Assembly: GCA_032718475.1 (NCBI GenBank)
Contig: JAUCBJ010006904.1
Span: 1-64,000, forward strand
Direction of reading: 5' to 3'
DNA length: 64,000 nt
DNA from: Nemertoderma westbladi
Lineage: Eukaryota; Xenacoelomorpha; Nemertodermatida; Nemertodermatidae
Shown: positions 10,401 to 20,595 of the stretch, piece after piece
Position numbering within the stretch: the first letter of the stretch is position 1
Layout: every line of letters begins with the position of its first letter
Made by a program: the position numbers and the translations under genes
The notes under the pieces: model-generated
Seen by the model: only the letters and a program-made list of their open reading frames with translations
Told to the model about the DNA's origin: nothing
Databases searched by the model: none

Positions 10401-12535
10401 GCGAATTAATATCTCGCCTCAATTTTAAATTGTCAATTTGAAAGGATCAGGTTAAAAAAAAAAGCAATGTTATTAGCATCGATGTTTCTCTTAAGAGGGG
10501 AACTAATTGTCATTGTCATTTATTTATTATTAAATTTTGTTATTAAATGTATTTTTTGTGATTCCGTTAATTAATTGTGTTTGTATATTCTGTGATTTCC
10601 TTAATTAAATAAATAATACGTATATATTTTGTGATTTTGTTAATAATAGTGTGTAAATGATCGCCTTCACCTTCACCTTTGCTAAAAACCAGCACTTGTC
10701 TTTCCTTATTACTTCCTTTATTGCGGCCTCAAAACATGTTACTGCTGTAGAGCACAATCGTTATACCGTACCTGTACGTTTCGATCCCTTTCCCTCTAGC
10801 GGAATAATCAGATCGAAACGTAAAGGTTCTCAAACGCTTCCCTTGGCATTCTGCCCAATAGCTGCTCGATTCACCTAAGGTGGATCGAAACGTTACACCA
10901 ATCAGGAAGCGGTATGCAGGGGTATTTAAAGCCCCTGCATGCGTCATTTCTCCACTTCTTAGTCAAAATTCCAACTTCTTGTGCAAACTCCTGCTACTAA
11001 ATTTAGGATAAGTTTCGGTATTTATTTTGTGATTTTTGTTATAATCTTTTCTTTACTTATTGGTTAATAAGAAGTCAATTTATATTTCTCCCGAATTTCT
11101 CTTAACGTTTTATATCTACTTCCATTCAACTTCCCGGGTGCTGTCACTGTGTTGCGACACCCTACGACGACGGACTCCTTCTATTCAACTTTCATTCAGT
11201 CATTTCAAAGGCCTAGGCCTACTTAAACTCAGATATCGCAAGGTGATACTTCCCTTCCTAGCCCAAGTCTGCCACAAGTGCATGTATAATTACAGGAAAT
11301 TTACTTTGTTTCCATAATTGTAAATTTAATTCATCAAATAAATTAAAATATAGCCGTACGGAATCCGATAAAACGCATCAGTTGCGAACCACCGGTATAA
11401 GAATAACCAAAGACGACGAGGGTACCAAATATTGTATTCAAAGCGATTGTGGATTGCCCCTCCCCTGTGCGCCTCAACGTACGAAACTAATTCGTGAGTT
11501 AAATATTCGAGCGGAGAAAATTATAATATTATATTGAATAAAAACAAACGTTGTGATAAAATCTAAAAATATTTGTTTAAACACTGCCACGATAAATCAG
11601 AATTATTACATAAATACATTACAAATTCAAACCGTGTATATCTAATATAAATTTACACAATAATGTGAAGGTATCTTATTATAACACACAGACACTATTA
11701 ATAACTAATTAGATGTTACAATTCGAACAAATGGTATAGGCCCATAACATAAACACACCAATAGAAGTATTAGAGGCTTTCAGTTTTCAAAAAAATTAAA
11801 TTATAAATTTATAATATAAATATTTTGTATATATTTTCAGTATTTAAAAGTTCAACTCAGATATTATGTGCACAGTGTGAGGATCAGCTTATTATTTGTT
11901 TTAAAGTGAAAACCTGGAATTTCCTCGCACGGTAAACTGCCAAGTTAAATATAACGGCAACACCTGCTGTCTACGGTAATGCTGACCTACGTACTGCATA
12001 CGGAGTTTATTAATATAGATAATTTTTTAATTAAAACATGTTAATTACAAATGTAAATACTGACTAATAATAATAAAAGCAACAAAGAAAAGAAACATCC
12101 TGCAGATGAAATGACAACAATCAGATAATGTTTATTAAATTAAGTTTACGAGATGCCTAATGATATCTGATCTGGTTTGGTTGTAAGTTTCGAGGTATAA
12201 CTATTAGTTCTAAATCAGCCTAAAGCAACTTACATTACTTGCATTTAGAACCTAAAAATCTATATACCACGTTTACAGGTTCTGTAGAAGAAATAACTTT
12301 ATTCAAAAATAGTAACATTACTCAACGCCGTTAGTATTGACAGCGAGTTGTTATTTAGCACTTGACAACTTTAGAAGACATATTACAGCCTGTACATTTA
12401 GTGATATATTATTATGTTGTAATGTCCCAACCGAGCGACTTTATACAGTCGCATCCGTTCAATGCAAATGGAACCTGAAACTTGGGTTCGCCATGGTTAC
12501 CACATAAACAATAATTTGTATTTATTATTAACTAG
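10401..12535. other. AT-rich intergenic DNA without a recognised gene
   Basis: No open frame longer than about 90 codons with recognisable similarity. Apart from the promoter-like cluster at 10776-10930, I see no RNA gene or element end. The segment 11340-12530 is very AT-rich. Confidence 0.55.
10776..10930 (+). promoter_or_regulatory. Promoter-like cluster: CGAAACGT motifs, CCAAT boxes, TATA-like box
   Basis: ACGTTTCGATC (10776-10786) is repeated inverted as GATCGAAACGT at 10811-10821 and again at 10883-10893. CCCAAT and ACCAATCAGG boxes follow at about 10855 and 10897. TATTTAAA at 10923-10930 lies inside an 8-bp stem (TGCAGGGG / CCCCTGCA). The arrangement and spacing resemble a Pol II promoter, but no coding region follows that I can recognise. 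It could be an LTR promoter. This is inference from motifs only. Confidence 0.35.
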
Positions 12536-13954
12536 AAAGCCGAAGAAAATGTAGTCCCGGATGATCTTAAATTGGCGAAGGTTGTTCCAATATTTAAAAA
12601 GAACAGTAAATTAGAAACCAGTAATTACAGGCCCATTAGTGTGTTAAGTATTGTATCCAAAATTCTTGAACGTTCAGTGTACACTCAGCTAGAGTTCCAT
12701 CTTAACAAACTCAATTTAATATACGAATTTCAATCTGGCTTCCGTAAATCTTACTCTACAGATAGCTGTCTAATCAATTTGACGGATAATATTAGGTGTA
12801 ACAACGCGAAGGGATTGTATACCGGTATGGTAATGTTAGATTTACAGAAGGCCTTTGACACGGTTGATCACGAAATATTACTAGGAAAACTAGATCTTAT
12901 GGGTGTGGGCTCAATTAATTGGTTCAGGTCATACTTATCAGATAGGGGTCAAGTTGTAGATATAAATAAAACTCAGTCCTCAGTTCAGAAAATGAAGTGT
13001 GGAGTACCGCAGGGTAGCATCTTAGGGCCGTTGCTGTTTGTATGTTACGTAAATGATATGATTAGTAGCATAGATCCGGACTTTAAACTAATATTATACG
13101 CTGATGATAGTGCATTAATCTTTTCTCACAGGGACCCGGACACAATTTGTGAAAAACTAGGCAAAGTTCTAGAATCCTGCAACGAATGGCTCATCGATAA
13201 TAAGCTTTCAATTCACTACGGCAAAACTGAAAATATTTTATTCGGCTCGAAAAGAAAATTAAACAAGTTCCGAAACTTTGAAGTAATTAGCAACGGCCAC
13301 AAAATTGAAAATAAAAAAGAAGTTAAATATTTAGGCTCCAAATTGGATTGTAGTTTATCCGGAGAAAGCATTGTTAAAAATATTATTGCAAAAGTTAATG
13401 GCAGACTAAAGTTTCTTTATCGACATAAAAATAGCCTAAATTTTAATTCTCGTAGGTTGCTTTCTTCATCTTTAATTCAATGTCATATTGACTATGCAAG
13501 TTCATCTTGGTATGAAGGCTTAACTAAAAATCTCAAAAATAGGTTACAAACAGCTCAAAACAAGGTAGTACGTTTTATTAATGATTATAAACCACGTCAC
13601 CATTTAACCCCTGAAGATTTTAATCAGTCTGGTTTAATTCAAGTAGACAGTAGAGTAAAGCAGCTTCGGCTCAACCATGTACATAAAGTTTTCAATGATA
13701 ACTGCCCTAAATACTTAAATCAAAAATTTACCAAACTGAGTGATACACATTCATACGGCACCAGAGCCAGCACATCAAATTTTTATGTTCCCAATTGTAT
13801 ATCCTTTGAAAGCGAAACGTTTTTCTTTAATGGAATAAAGAATTGGAATTCCTTACCGAATAACATTAAAAATATTAAAAATGAACATGCCTTTAAGTCT
13901 GCAGTAAAATCCCATCTCCAAGACCAGTGCAAATTCTTATATAGCAGTATTTAG
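12536..13954 (+). CDS. CR1/L2-like LINE reverse transcriptase (C-terminal two thirds)
   Basis: About 472 codons open, with the first residues reading VVPDDLKLAKVVPIFKK, the usual RT entry. The frame is open from a stop at 12533-12535; the first internal start-like codon is a TTG at 12572, so it is truncated. Motif A is MLDLQKAFDTVDH, motif B is CGVPQGSILGPLLF and motif C is LYADDSALI. The C-terminal region has the RLQTAQNKVVRFI, SYGTRAS and FFNGIKNWNSLP signatures of CR1/jockey-type elements. No stop or frameshift interrupts it, so it is relatively young. It belongs to a different clade from copies A-F. Confidence 0.9.
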   Translation, partial: KAEENVVPDDLKLAKVVPIFKKNSKLETSNYRPISVLSIVSKILERSVYTQLEFHLNKLNLIYEFQSGFRKSYSTDSCLINLTDNIRCNNAKGLYTGMVMLDLQKAFDTVDHEILLGKLDLMGVGSINWFRSYLSDRGQVVDINKTQSSVQKMKCGVPQGSILGPLLFVCYVNDMISSIDPDFKLILYADDSALIFSHRDPDTICEKLGKVLESCNEWLIDNKLSIHYGKTENILFGSKRKLNKFRNFEVISNGHKIENKKEVKYLGSKLDCSLSGESIVKNIIAKVNGRLKFLYRHKNSLNFNSRRLLSSSLIQCHIDYASSSWYEGLTKNLKNRLQTAQNKVVRFINDYKPRHHLTPEDFNQSGLIQVDSRVKQLRLNHVHKVFNDNCPKYLNQKFTKLSDTHSYGTRASTSNFYVPNCISFESETFFFNGIKNWNSLPNNIKNIKNEHAFKSAVKSHLQDQCKFLYSSI

Positions 13955-14245
13955 TTTAGTTCAATATTAAATAGGTGCATGTGCAATAATTAGTAATAAT
14001 GTTCAATTTTGTATTTCTTGTATCTTATTTAGTTTAAATTATATAATTATTCTATATACAGTAGTTAGTTTAGTTTGTATTGGTAACCAAGTAACTTGAA
14101 GGACCCCCTTGGAAATAAGCTGCAAAGCTTTAGGGGTTATCCTTTATGTTATGTTGGACAATACTTACTATACATTAATAATTTTACTGAGTTAATGTAT
14201 TGGTTTCTATTGTTTGCATAATATATAAATAAATCTATCTATAGC
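12536..14245 (+). mobile_element. CR1/L2-like LINE, 5'-truncated
   Basis: Homology starts near 12536, directly after an in-frame TAG, so the endonuclease half is absent. After the ORF, a ~290-bp 3' UTR contains CCCCTTGGAAATAAGCTGC, AAGCTTT and AGGGG at 14104-14141, a small hairpin like the conserved 3' end of CR1/L2 elements. It ends in an ATAAATAAATCTATCTAT tail near 14240. I could not find a TSD. Confidence 0.8.
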
Positions 14246-14639
14246 CTGTCCTTTCTAGTGCACGTGCAGATGATATATGAATTTGTGTGGAGAAATGTGT
14301 GGCAGATTGGAGAACTGCATACGGAACACACACCATTATAAAATAAAGCACCGCCCCCACTAGATATAACTGCGATTACCTAGATAGATATATCTAGATT
14401 ACCTAGATTATCTAGATTACCTAGATTAGATATAACTGCGATAACCGGTAGGCGGGGTATAGCTATTAATAACCAATAGCCATATTATTATAACATGGCT
14501 CCAAACGCCACCATAAATATAAGCTAACTTATTTATAACATAATTTATGTCATTTTTACATTTATTTGTACAGCAACGAATTTAATTTGTGCAGTTTCTA
14601 TCCCTTATACAATCATTTCGTAATGTTAAAATTTTGGAA
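14246..14639. other. Intergenic, with a TAGATTACC-type short tandem repeat
   Basis: AT-rich DNA. At 14374-14437 it holds tandem variants of CTAGATTAC/CTAGATTATC. No gene is seen. Confidence 0.6.
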
Positions 14640-14800
14640 TAAAACTACATACATACTTGTTGCAAACTACTTTACAGTGTTCTGATCCCCGTGGCTTTAT
14701 TTTCACTCACTCACTAATGTTCGTTCGTGTAACAAAGCACTCGGATCATCACACTGTAAAGTGCTACTTTACACACAAGTATGTAAATAGTTATTACAAT
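14640..14800. repeat. Small inverted-repeat (MITE-like) element
   Basis: Arms of about 45 bp face each other: CTACATACATACTTGTTGC ... CTTTACAGTG ... GATCC at 14645-14688, and the near reverse complement at 14746-14792. Extra CTTTACA and ACTTTAC motifs lie between them. It lies just downstream of the prosaposin gene. The TSD is unclear. Confidence 0.55.
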
Positions 14801-14833
14801 GCTGTTAATAATATTAATTAATTACTTAATGAT

Positions 14834-14839
14834 TTTATT
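14834..14839 (-). promoter_or_regulatory. Poly(A) signal AATAAA of the prosaposin gene
   Basis: AATAAA on the minus strand, about 24 nt after the stop codon of the prosaposin gene; it fits a short 3' UTR. Confidence 0.5.
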
Positions 14840-14862
14840 AAATAGTTAAATAATTCATTACA

Positions 14863-16002
14863 TTACTCCACCCAGACATGTTTCTTACAGTGGTCCATGG
14901 CCCCGCACAGCTTAGCTTCCCGTAGACCCAGACACCAGTAAGACGGACCCCAGGTACACTTGGAGGTGCCCAACAGATGGGACCCTCCACCACCACACTG
15001 CCCCAGGGTGGTACACGCCATCTGCGGTGTCACACCGTGAGTCAGTATGTTGATAACATCTTCCCCGTACTCCGAGATAAACACGTTGCACTCGACACGA
15101 ACTGTGGCCGGGAGGATTCCGCAGACTACAGACACCGCATGGATAATCTCCGTCTCGGTGGCATTGCTACCAACAAAGTTGTCGATCTCTCTGATAACGA
15201 ATTCACACAGAACGCAATACGTTTTAGCTTCACTTTTCGTAAATGAAACAGCCGGGGTTAATTCCACTAAAGGAATCTCTTTAACATCAGAAGATTTAGG
15301 ACACAAACTGAAGGCCTGGCAGACAGCCAGAGGGCCCGAAGATTTAAGCATCGCCACCACCTGCGGTACATAATCCCCAATATACGCCTCGCATTCCTTC
15401 TCAACTTGCGGAAGAAACTTACATATTCCTTCGATGTAGGCCGCTATCTCGGCGTTGGTTGCGTTCTTAGCTATCATTTGTACAACGTGTTTGCACATCA
15501 GTACGCACTGATCACATACCTCGCTGTTATCGGTTAGTAAATGTGATGCTGGGTTTGGTAACAAGGGACGCGGTGAGTTTAACGGGCGGCACAAATCCAG
15601 GGAACGGCACACGACGATGGATGGAACTTTGACGTCTTGGATCATTTCAACTATCTTGTCTTTAGTGTCTCTGATAATTTCGACACAATCGTTAATGGCA
15701 TCGGATTCTTTTAAACCACTGCAGACCTTACTGATAACGTTGTATACCTTATCTTCACTAATGATGCCGCGAGCAGTATCGATGGCCTTCTCACATTTTC
15801 CGCAAACAGGGCCGCCTATGTACAACGGTTTAATGGCTGACCAATCGTTGGTGAGACAGTGCTGGAAGGCGTTACATTTTATTGAGGTTATTAGATTGTT
15901 ACACCAATAGGACGGTCCGTCTGAGCAAGTAGGCCCAGTGTCGGCCCCGATAGCTGATTGGAAGAAAACCACCGCACCAAATAAAATCAGTAATCTACCC
16001 AT
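14863..16002 (-). CDS. PSAP-like: Prosaposin-like precursor, intact, single exon
   Basis: 379 residues from an ATG at 16002. Residues 1-19 form a signal peptide. A saposin-A-type domain follows (about 26-60, GPSYWCNNL with the cysteine pattern), then three saposin-B domains, each with six cysteines: C67-C138, C163-C234 and C263-C336. A C-terminal saposin-A domain closes it (349-377, WGPSYWCLGL). NAT N-glycosylation sites lie at 180 and 280, at the usual place in the second and third domains. Prosaposins are cleaved in lysosomes into small proteins that help degrade sphingolipids. Vertebrate prosaposin has four B domains and many introns; this one has three and none in the coding region. It is complete and undamaged, so probably functional. 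A single-exon retrogene is possible. Confidence 0.93.
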   Translation of the reverse strand: MGRLLILFGAVVFFQSAIGADTGPTCSDGPSYWCNNLITSIKCNAFQHCLTNDWSAIKPLYIGGPVCGKCEKAIDTARGIISEDKVYNVISKVCSGLKESDAINDCVEIIRDTKDKIVEMIQDVKVPSIVVCRSLDLCRPLNSPRPLLPNPASHLLTDNSEVCDQCVLMCKHVVQMIAKNATNAEIAAYIEGICKFLPQVEKECEAYIGDYVPQVVAMLKSSGPLAVCQAFSLCPKSSDVKEIPLVELTPAVSFTKSEAKTYCVLCEFVIREIDNFVGSNATETEIIHAVSVVCGILPATVRVECNVFISEYGEDVINILTHGVTPQMACTTLGQCGGGGSHLLGTSKCTWGPSYWCLGLREAKLCGAMDHCKKHVWVE

Positions 16003-16312
16003 TTATAATATTTATCAAATTATTATATTGTTAAGTAATTATATGGCGTTACCGGCGCGGCCTGGCGTTACCTGGTGGCTGCACTGGCTGGTGCTGGTAG
16101 TAGCTGGAAGCAGATCTGCTATCTGCTAACATGCCTATATATACAAATATATTATACAGTTATATATACAGATATATATCTGTATATATAACATTGTGAC
16201 AATATATACGTTCACACACCGGGCCCCGGATCCGGTCAGTCTACATTACATTACAGTGTTATCGGTACTCAGGTATTACTACTAATGTATTATATACATA
16301 TTAAATATATAT
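16003..16312. other. Region upstream of prosaposin, with a long AT palindrome
   Basis: Likely holds the promoter and 5' UTR of the minus-strand prosaposin gene; no clear TATA position can be fixed. At 16159-16192 there is a perfect 34-bp palindrome built from GTTATATATACAGATAT and its reverse complement. No gene is seen. Confidence 0.6.
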
Positions 16313-16486
16313 TAAGAATGCTGTGCCGGTTTGTCGACAAAATTGGGCCTCCACAACTCCCTATCACCCATGACATTTGCTAGATCATCCGCATTTTCAA
16401 GGCCAGTGTCCTCTAAGATGCGTCTCAAGAAAGTCATGGGCTGTCGGCTGCCCACCACATGCTTATTCACTCCATGAGGTCACCAA

Positions 16487-16671
16487 AGCAGAAGGTTAAG
16501 AAAGGGGCAGGTTACAGTGGCACGTTATTTTAACCAAAACAATAAACTAAGCACAATAGATCAGGTTACAGTTTTATTTTTGAGAGTAATCAACTGTTAT
16601 TTGCGTCCAATTTCCCCTGGAGAAGGATAATTTGTATTGCGTCCAGTCCCCCCCCCCCCCCCCCCCCCCCC
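16487..16671 (-). repeat. Dispersed repeat with a 24-base homopolymer end (copy 1)
   Basis: On the minus strand this is a 24-base G run, then GGACGCAATAC, later GGACGCAAATAACAG, and TTAGTTTATTGTTTTGGTTA. The same blocks in the same order occur at 43477-43600 within the intron of the four-repeat gene. It replaces part of LINE C. The ends are not defined. Confidence 0.65.
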
Positions 16672-16949
16672 TCTATCTGCACATATAAGCGTACTGGTAC
16701 TACTGCTGCCATAAATAATCGAACCTTAAGGTTCCGTTTTATTCTATGTGACTTCCAAATCCTGGACAGACTATTTAACGCTGCCCTATGCCTTCCCCTT
16801 ACGCATCCGAAGGTAGAAGCAACCTGCTCCAATGAGCACCAGAGCCTTTGGGCTCCCTCTAGTGATTCTGACAGTACCCCTATGCCATCAGCAAAGTCTA
16901 GATCAGTAAGGTACTTTGCTGGATTTCCTCTACTTCTTGTGTCAGTAGT

Positions 16950-17007
<58 letters not shown>
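16950..17007. repeat. 58-base G homopolymer
   Basis: Uninterrupted run of 58 G on the + strand inside LINE copy C, replacing sequence that reads GGAGTTATCATCA in copy D. The length may be imprecise because of sequencing error. Confidence 0.85.
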
Positions 17008-17008
<1 letters not shown>

Positions 17009-17247
17009 ACCATCGCATCGCCCCATCATCATTATGATGATCTATGGACATGCTTGTTAGAACATAGTCAACCACGAATAAGAATGGTGAAACTGTGTCA
17101 CCCTGACCTGAAGGGCTCCCCATAAGACTTCGAATGGCGAACTGTGTCAACTGTCGACACAAACAGTGATCTGACAGCTGCAATAATTTCCGCAGTAATC
17201 CTATATACTGCCAATACTGCAATATGCTGAACATACGTGGTCGGGAG

Positions 17248-18100
17248 TAGGGCTCGATCGGAGTTTTTATTTTGCCGGAGCCGGAGCCGGAGTGGAAAAA
17301 AAATTGCCGGAGTTTGACCGGAGCCGGAGTTTCTTTCCCTATGTGTATTTTCCCTATATCCGGACCGGGTCGCCGTCGTTAGTACTAATATCCGGGTCGC
17401 CGTCGTCGGTACTCATATCCGGGCACCGGGTCACCGTCGTTGGTACTTATATCCTGGTCGCGGACAGAACTCCTTGCATCATTCTCAGTCCATTCCCCTT
17501 CCAGAATTATAGTACATATAGCTGTATGTATAGTAGTACCTACAGTAGCTTGAGGTGCGGGATTGTCAGACTGTGTATTCAAGCTGTCAGGTAGGCCTAC
17601 CGCTACCAGTACAGCAGTTCCGGAATTAGATTAAGTCAGTGAGTTGAGTACAGAAGTCAGGAAGTAGTACCGGTACTACAGTACTACTGTACTGCTGTAG
17701 TACTACCAGTCTGCCAGTACCAGCCTGCCAAGTAAATCTAAGTTATTTAGTATTACACTGCCTGACTGCTTTACCAGTTTACTGCAGTACTGTAGTATAG
17801 TAGGCCTAATACTGTAATACATAATAATAGTAGTATCAAAGTAGTACAGTCAGACAGTACTGCAGTACTACCGGTACTGGACAGCTGGAGTAGGCTATTG
17901 GAGTACCGTACACTGGAATATACTGCTGCCATATGCCTATCTGCCTATACTAGCCTATATATTATGTACATTAATATAAAACATACATTATTAAAAAAAC
18001 TCCGGCTCCGGTGATTTTTCTAACTCGCTCCGGTTCGGAGCCGGATGTAAGAAACTCCGGCCGGAGCCGGAGCCGGAGCCGGAACTCCGATCGAGCCCTA
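17248..18100. mobile_element. 853-bp hAT-like MITE with 8-bp TSD, inserted in LINE C
   Basis: TIRs start TAGGGCTCGATCGGAGTT at the left, with the reverse complement at the right end. Inside the TIRs are CCGGAG/GCCGGA hexamer repeats, again in inverted orientation. The TSD GTCGGGAG is at 17240-17247 and 18101-18108. Removing the element rejoins LINE C sequence, which confirms the boundaries. The interior (17290-17990) has no transposase and is rich in TACTG/CAGTA words. TAGGG termini with 8-bp TSDs are typical of hAT. Confidence 0.88.
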
Positions 18101-18175
18101 GTCGGGAGATTGAGTCGAAGGCTTTAACGGTGGGGTACTCAGGTACAAGCTGACTAGTGACCGTAATACGCCTTA

Positions 18176-18517
18176 GGGGCCGTCCAAGTATGACGTCTGC
18201 ACTTTTCCCCAAAATGTTGACCCCCTCCCTCCCCTAAATCAGATGTCATCAGATAGGCGTTGACCCCCCTCCCTCCCCTAAATCAGATTAAAAAAATGTT
18301 CGCGTCCTAATCACTGAAACATGGTGACTGGTAACTGAAACAGAAGGTCGTGCTACGGGCCTTCGGGGGCTTCGAACAATTAAAATAGGCAAGCTATTTA
18401 CTCTTCTGCTATATCTCTTCTAGCACCTATAAATGAACATCCCCTCATCAGCACGTCATCAGATTTTCCCAACACCCCTCCCCCCCTAAAGTGCTGACGT
18501 CATACTTGGACGGCCCC
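18176..18517. mobile_element. 342-bp PIF/Harbinger-like MITE with TTA TSD
   Basis: The left end is GGGGCCGTCCAAGTATGACG and the right end is its reverse complement, with TTA on each side (18173-18175, 18518-18520). TTA/TAA 3-bp duplications are typical of PIF/Harbinger. The interior has a duplicated GTTGACCCCCTCCCT block and no ORF. Confidence 0.75.
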
Positions 18518-18520
18518 TTA

Positions 18521-18899
18521 CCGTATGTCCGTATGCCGTCAGTCAGTTACATATTTCGATTATTTCGAGTTGCTGTTATATTTTTAAATTTCTAACTGAA
18601 CTACGGTCTAGCATATTCGACTGTTACAGTTGACTGGCAGACTGGTTGAACCCTTGAACCTAATACAGTAATACTATAATAGCGTAATGTACAGGCACCG
18701 GACCGGTACCGAAAAGCCACAACAGTCATTGCAATGCAGCAATGAGCTACAGCATCACAGCACAAGAGAAAGAGAGCTGACAGGTAGCAATGTTGAATTA
18801 TCATACATCTGAATTTTGAAACACAGTAAATAAAGAACAGCTGATCGTGAGAGAATAAATATATAAATTACCGGGACAGCCAATAGGTGGGCAGTAATA
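18521..18899. other. Intergenic, no gene seen
   Basis: Mixed-composition sequence between the Harbinger-like MITE and the 10-bp array. Nothing is recognised. Confidence 0.5.
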
Positions 18900-19840
18900 T
18901 AAATGGTAGGTGCTAAAATGCACAACGAGCAATAATGAGCAACAACGAGCAACAATGAGCAACAACGAGCAACAATGAGCAACAACGAGCAGCAACGAGC
19001 TACACTACAATGAGCAACAATGAGCAATAACGAGCAACAACGAGCAATAATAAGCAACAACGAGCAATAATAAAGTACAACAACGAGCAACAATGACCAA
19101 CAATGAGCAACAACGAGCAACAATGAGCAACAACGAGCAACAATGAGCAACAACGAGCAACAATGAGCAACAATGAGCAACAATGAGCAACAACGAGCAA
19201 CAATGAGCAACAACGAGCAACAACGAGCAGCAACGAGCTACACTACAATGAGCAACAATGAGCAATAACGAGCAACAACGAGCAATAATAAGCAACAACG
19301 AGCAATAATAAAGTACAACAACGAGCAACAATGACCAACAATGAGCAACAACGAGCAACAATGAGCAACAACGAGCAACAATGAGCAACAACGAGCAACA
19401 ATGAGCAACAATGAGCAACAATGAGCAATAACGAGCAACAACGAGCAATAATAAGCAACAACGAGCAATAATAAAGTACAACAACGAGCAACAATGACCA
19501 ACAATGAGCAACAACGAGCAACAATGAGCAACAATGAGCAATAACGAGCAACAACGAGCAATAATAAAGTACAACAACGAGTAACAATGAGCAACAATGA
19601 GCAACAACGAGCAACAATGAGCAACAACGAGCAACAACAAGTAACAATGAGCAACAACGAGCAATAATAAAGTACAACAACGAGTAACAATGAGCAACAA
19701 TGACCAACAATGAGCAACAATGACCAACAACGAGCAACAATGAGCAACAACGAGCAATAATAATGTACAACAACGAGTAACAATGAGCAACAACGAGCAA
19801 CAATGAGCAACAACGAGCAACAATGAGCAACAACATACTC
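18900..19840. repeat. 10-bp minisatellite GAGCAACAAY
   Basis: Tandem GAGCAACAAC/GAGCAACAAT units with sporadic GAGCAATAATA and AAAGTACAACAA variants that recur in ~230-bp blocks, so an inner unit and an outer period coexist. Minus-strand open frames rich in Leu-Leu-Ile-Val-Ala-Cys-Cys are repeat artefacts. Confidence 0.95.
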
Positions 19841-19904
19841 CAGATATAACCATAACTGGATTATGATTAACTGAATTATAACATACTCCTAACAACATAC
19901 TAGC

Positions 19905-20595
19905 GTCATACTCCAGCCTTCCTTTCCTAGATGTACTCACGACTGTTAACAGTCTAGGAAACATAGATTTCGAACTTTACACGAAACCCAGTAATGTCGG
20001 TATTTTTTTAGTAGCCATCCCCGTTCCATGATCATAAACACCGCCAAATCTGCCATACAGCGCGCCATACGTAACAGTAATACCATTTTAGGTCGCACTA
20101 GAAGTATACATAAAGTTAAAGAAATTCTAATAAATAATGATTTTCAAGCAACTACAGTAGACAAGTTAGTTAATAAAATTCTTATTAGTCATCTTCATCC
20201 ACATAATAATGCACCCCACACTAGGAATACAACAACTGCCAATTTAGAACCTCCACTACCATTAGTCATCACTTTAATCAACCAACATCTGTGCAGACGC
20301 GTCCAGCAGATCATAAATAATTCAGAATTACGACATAACATTCGGTTGGTCAATAAACCTGGTCCGAAACTGAAACAAATTCTGGTGCGGGTGAGTCTGG
20401 GGGGGGGGGGGGGGGGGGGAACCTTGTCCTGCCTTACGTAACTCTGAGTGTTTTACTTGTCATAACGGTGTTAAGAACTGCATGGTGAGGAATGTGATTT
20501 ATAAAATTACATGTAATGTGTGCAAGACCAAAGTACTGTAGAGGACTACATTGGTGAGACAGCAGGCCCACGCGTGTGCGTATGAACCGCCACCG
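19905..20595 (+). pseudogene. Penelope-like element fragment: RT end plus GIY-YIG region
   Basis: Frame pieces in order read LPFLDV ... LYTKPSN (end of the Penelope RT), INTAKSAIQRAIRNSN, NKPGPKLKQILVR, then CHNGVKNCMVRNVIYKITC, CNVC and YIGETAGP. The last block is the start of a GIY-YIG nuclease, the endonuclease of Penelope-like elements. At least two frame changes, a stop, and a 21-base G run (20399-20419) break it. LINE copy D begins immediately after, so the 3' part is lost. The order of motifs makes the assignment fairly firm. Confidence 0.75.

Larger units (their letters stand above)
16313..18127 (-). pseudogene. Old, multiply interrupted RTE-like LINE, copy C
   Basis: Matches the LINE 3' coding region on the minus strand from 16313 (TAAGAATGCTGTGCCGG) to the AFDSISR motif near 18110, with much lower identity than copies B, D, E and F. 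About 260 bp of LINE sequence is missing between 16486 and 16680 and replaced by a G/C-tract repeat. A 58-base G run replaces a few codons at 16950-17007. A hAT-like MITE interrupts the RT motif A region at 17248-18100, and LINE sequence resumes on both sides of it. Homology ends near 18127. The apparent poly-proline and poly-glycine frames here are artefacts. Confidence 0.85.

Noticed and set aside
16590-17234. A 214-codon poly-proline protein
   Set aside because: Decayed LINE C read through a 58-base homopolymer and a 24-base homopolymer.
18755-19964. Leu/Ile/Val/Cys-rich minus-strand frames that look like membrane proteins
   Set aside because: Pure translation of the 10-bp GAGCAACAAY minisatellite in three frames.
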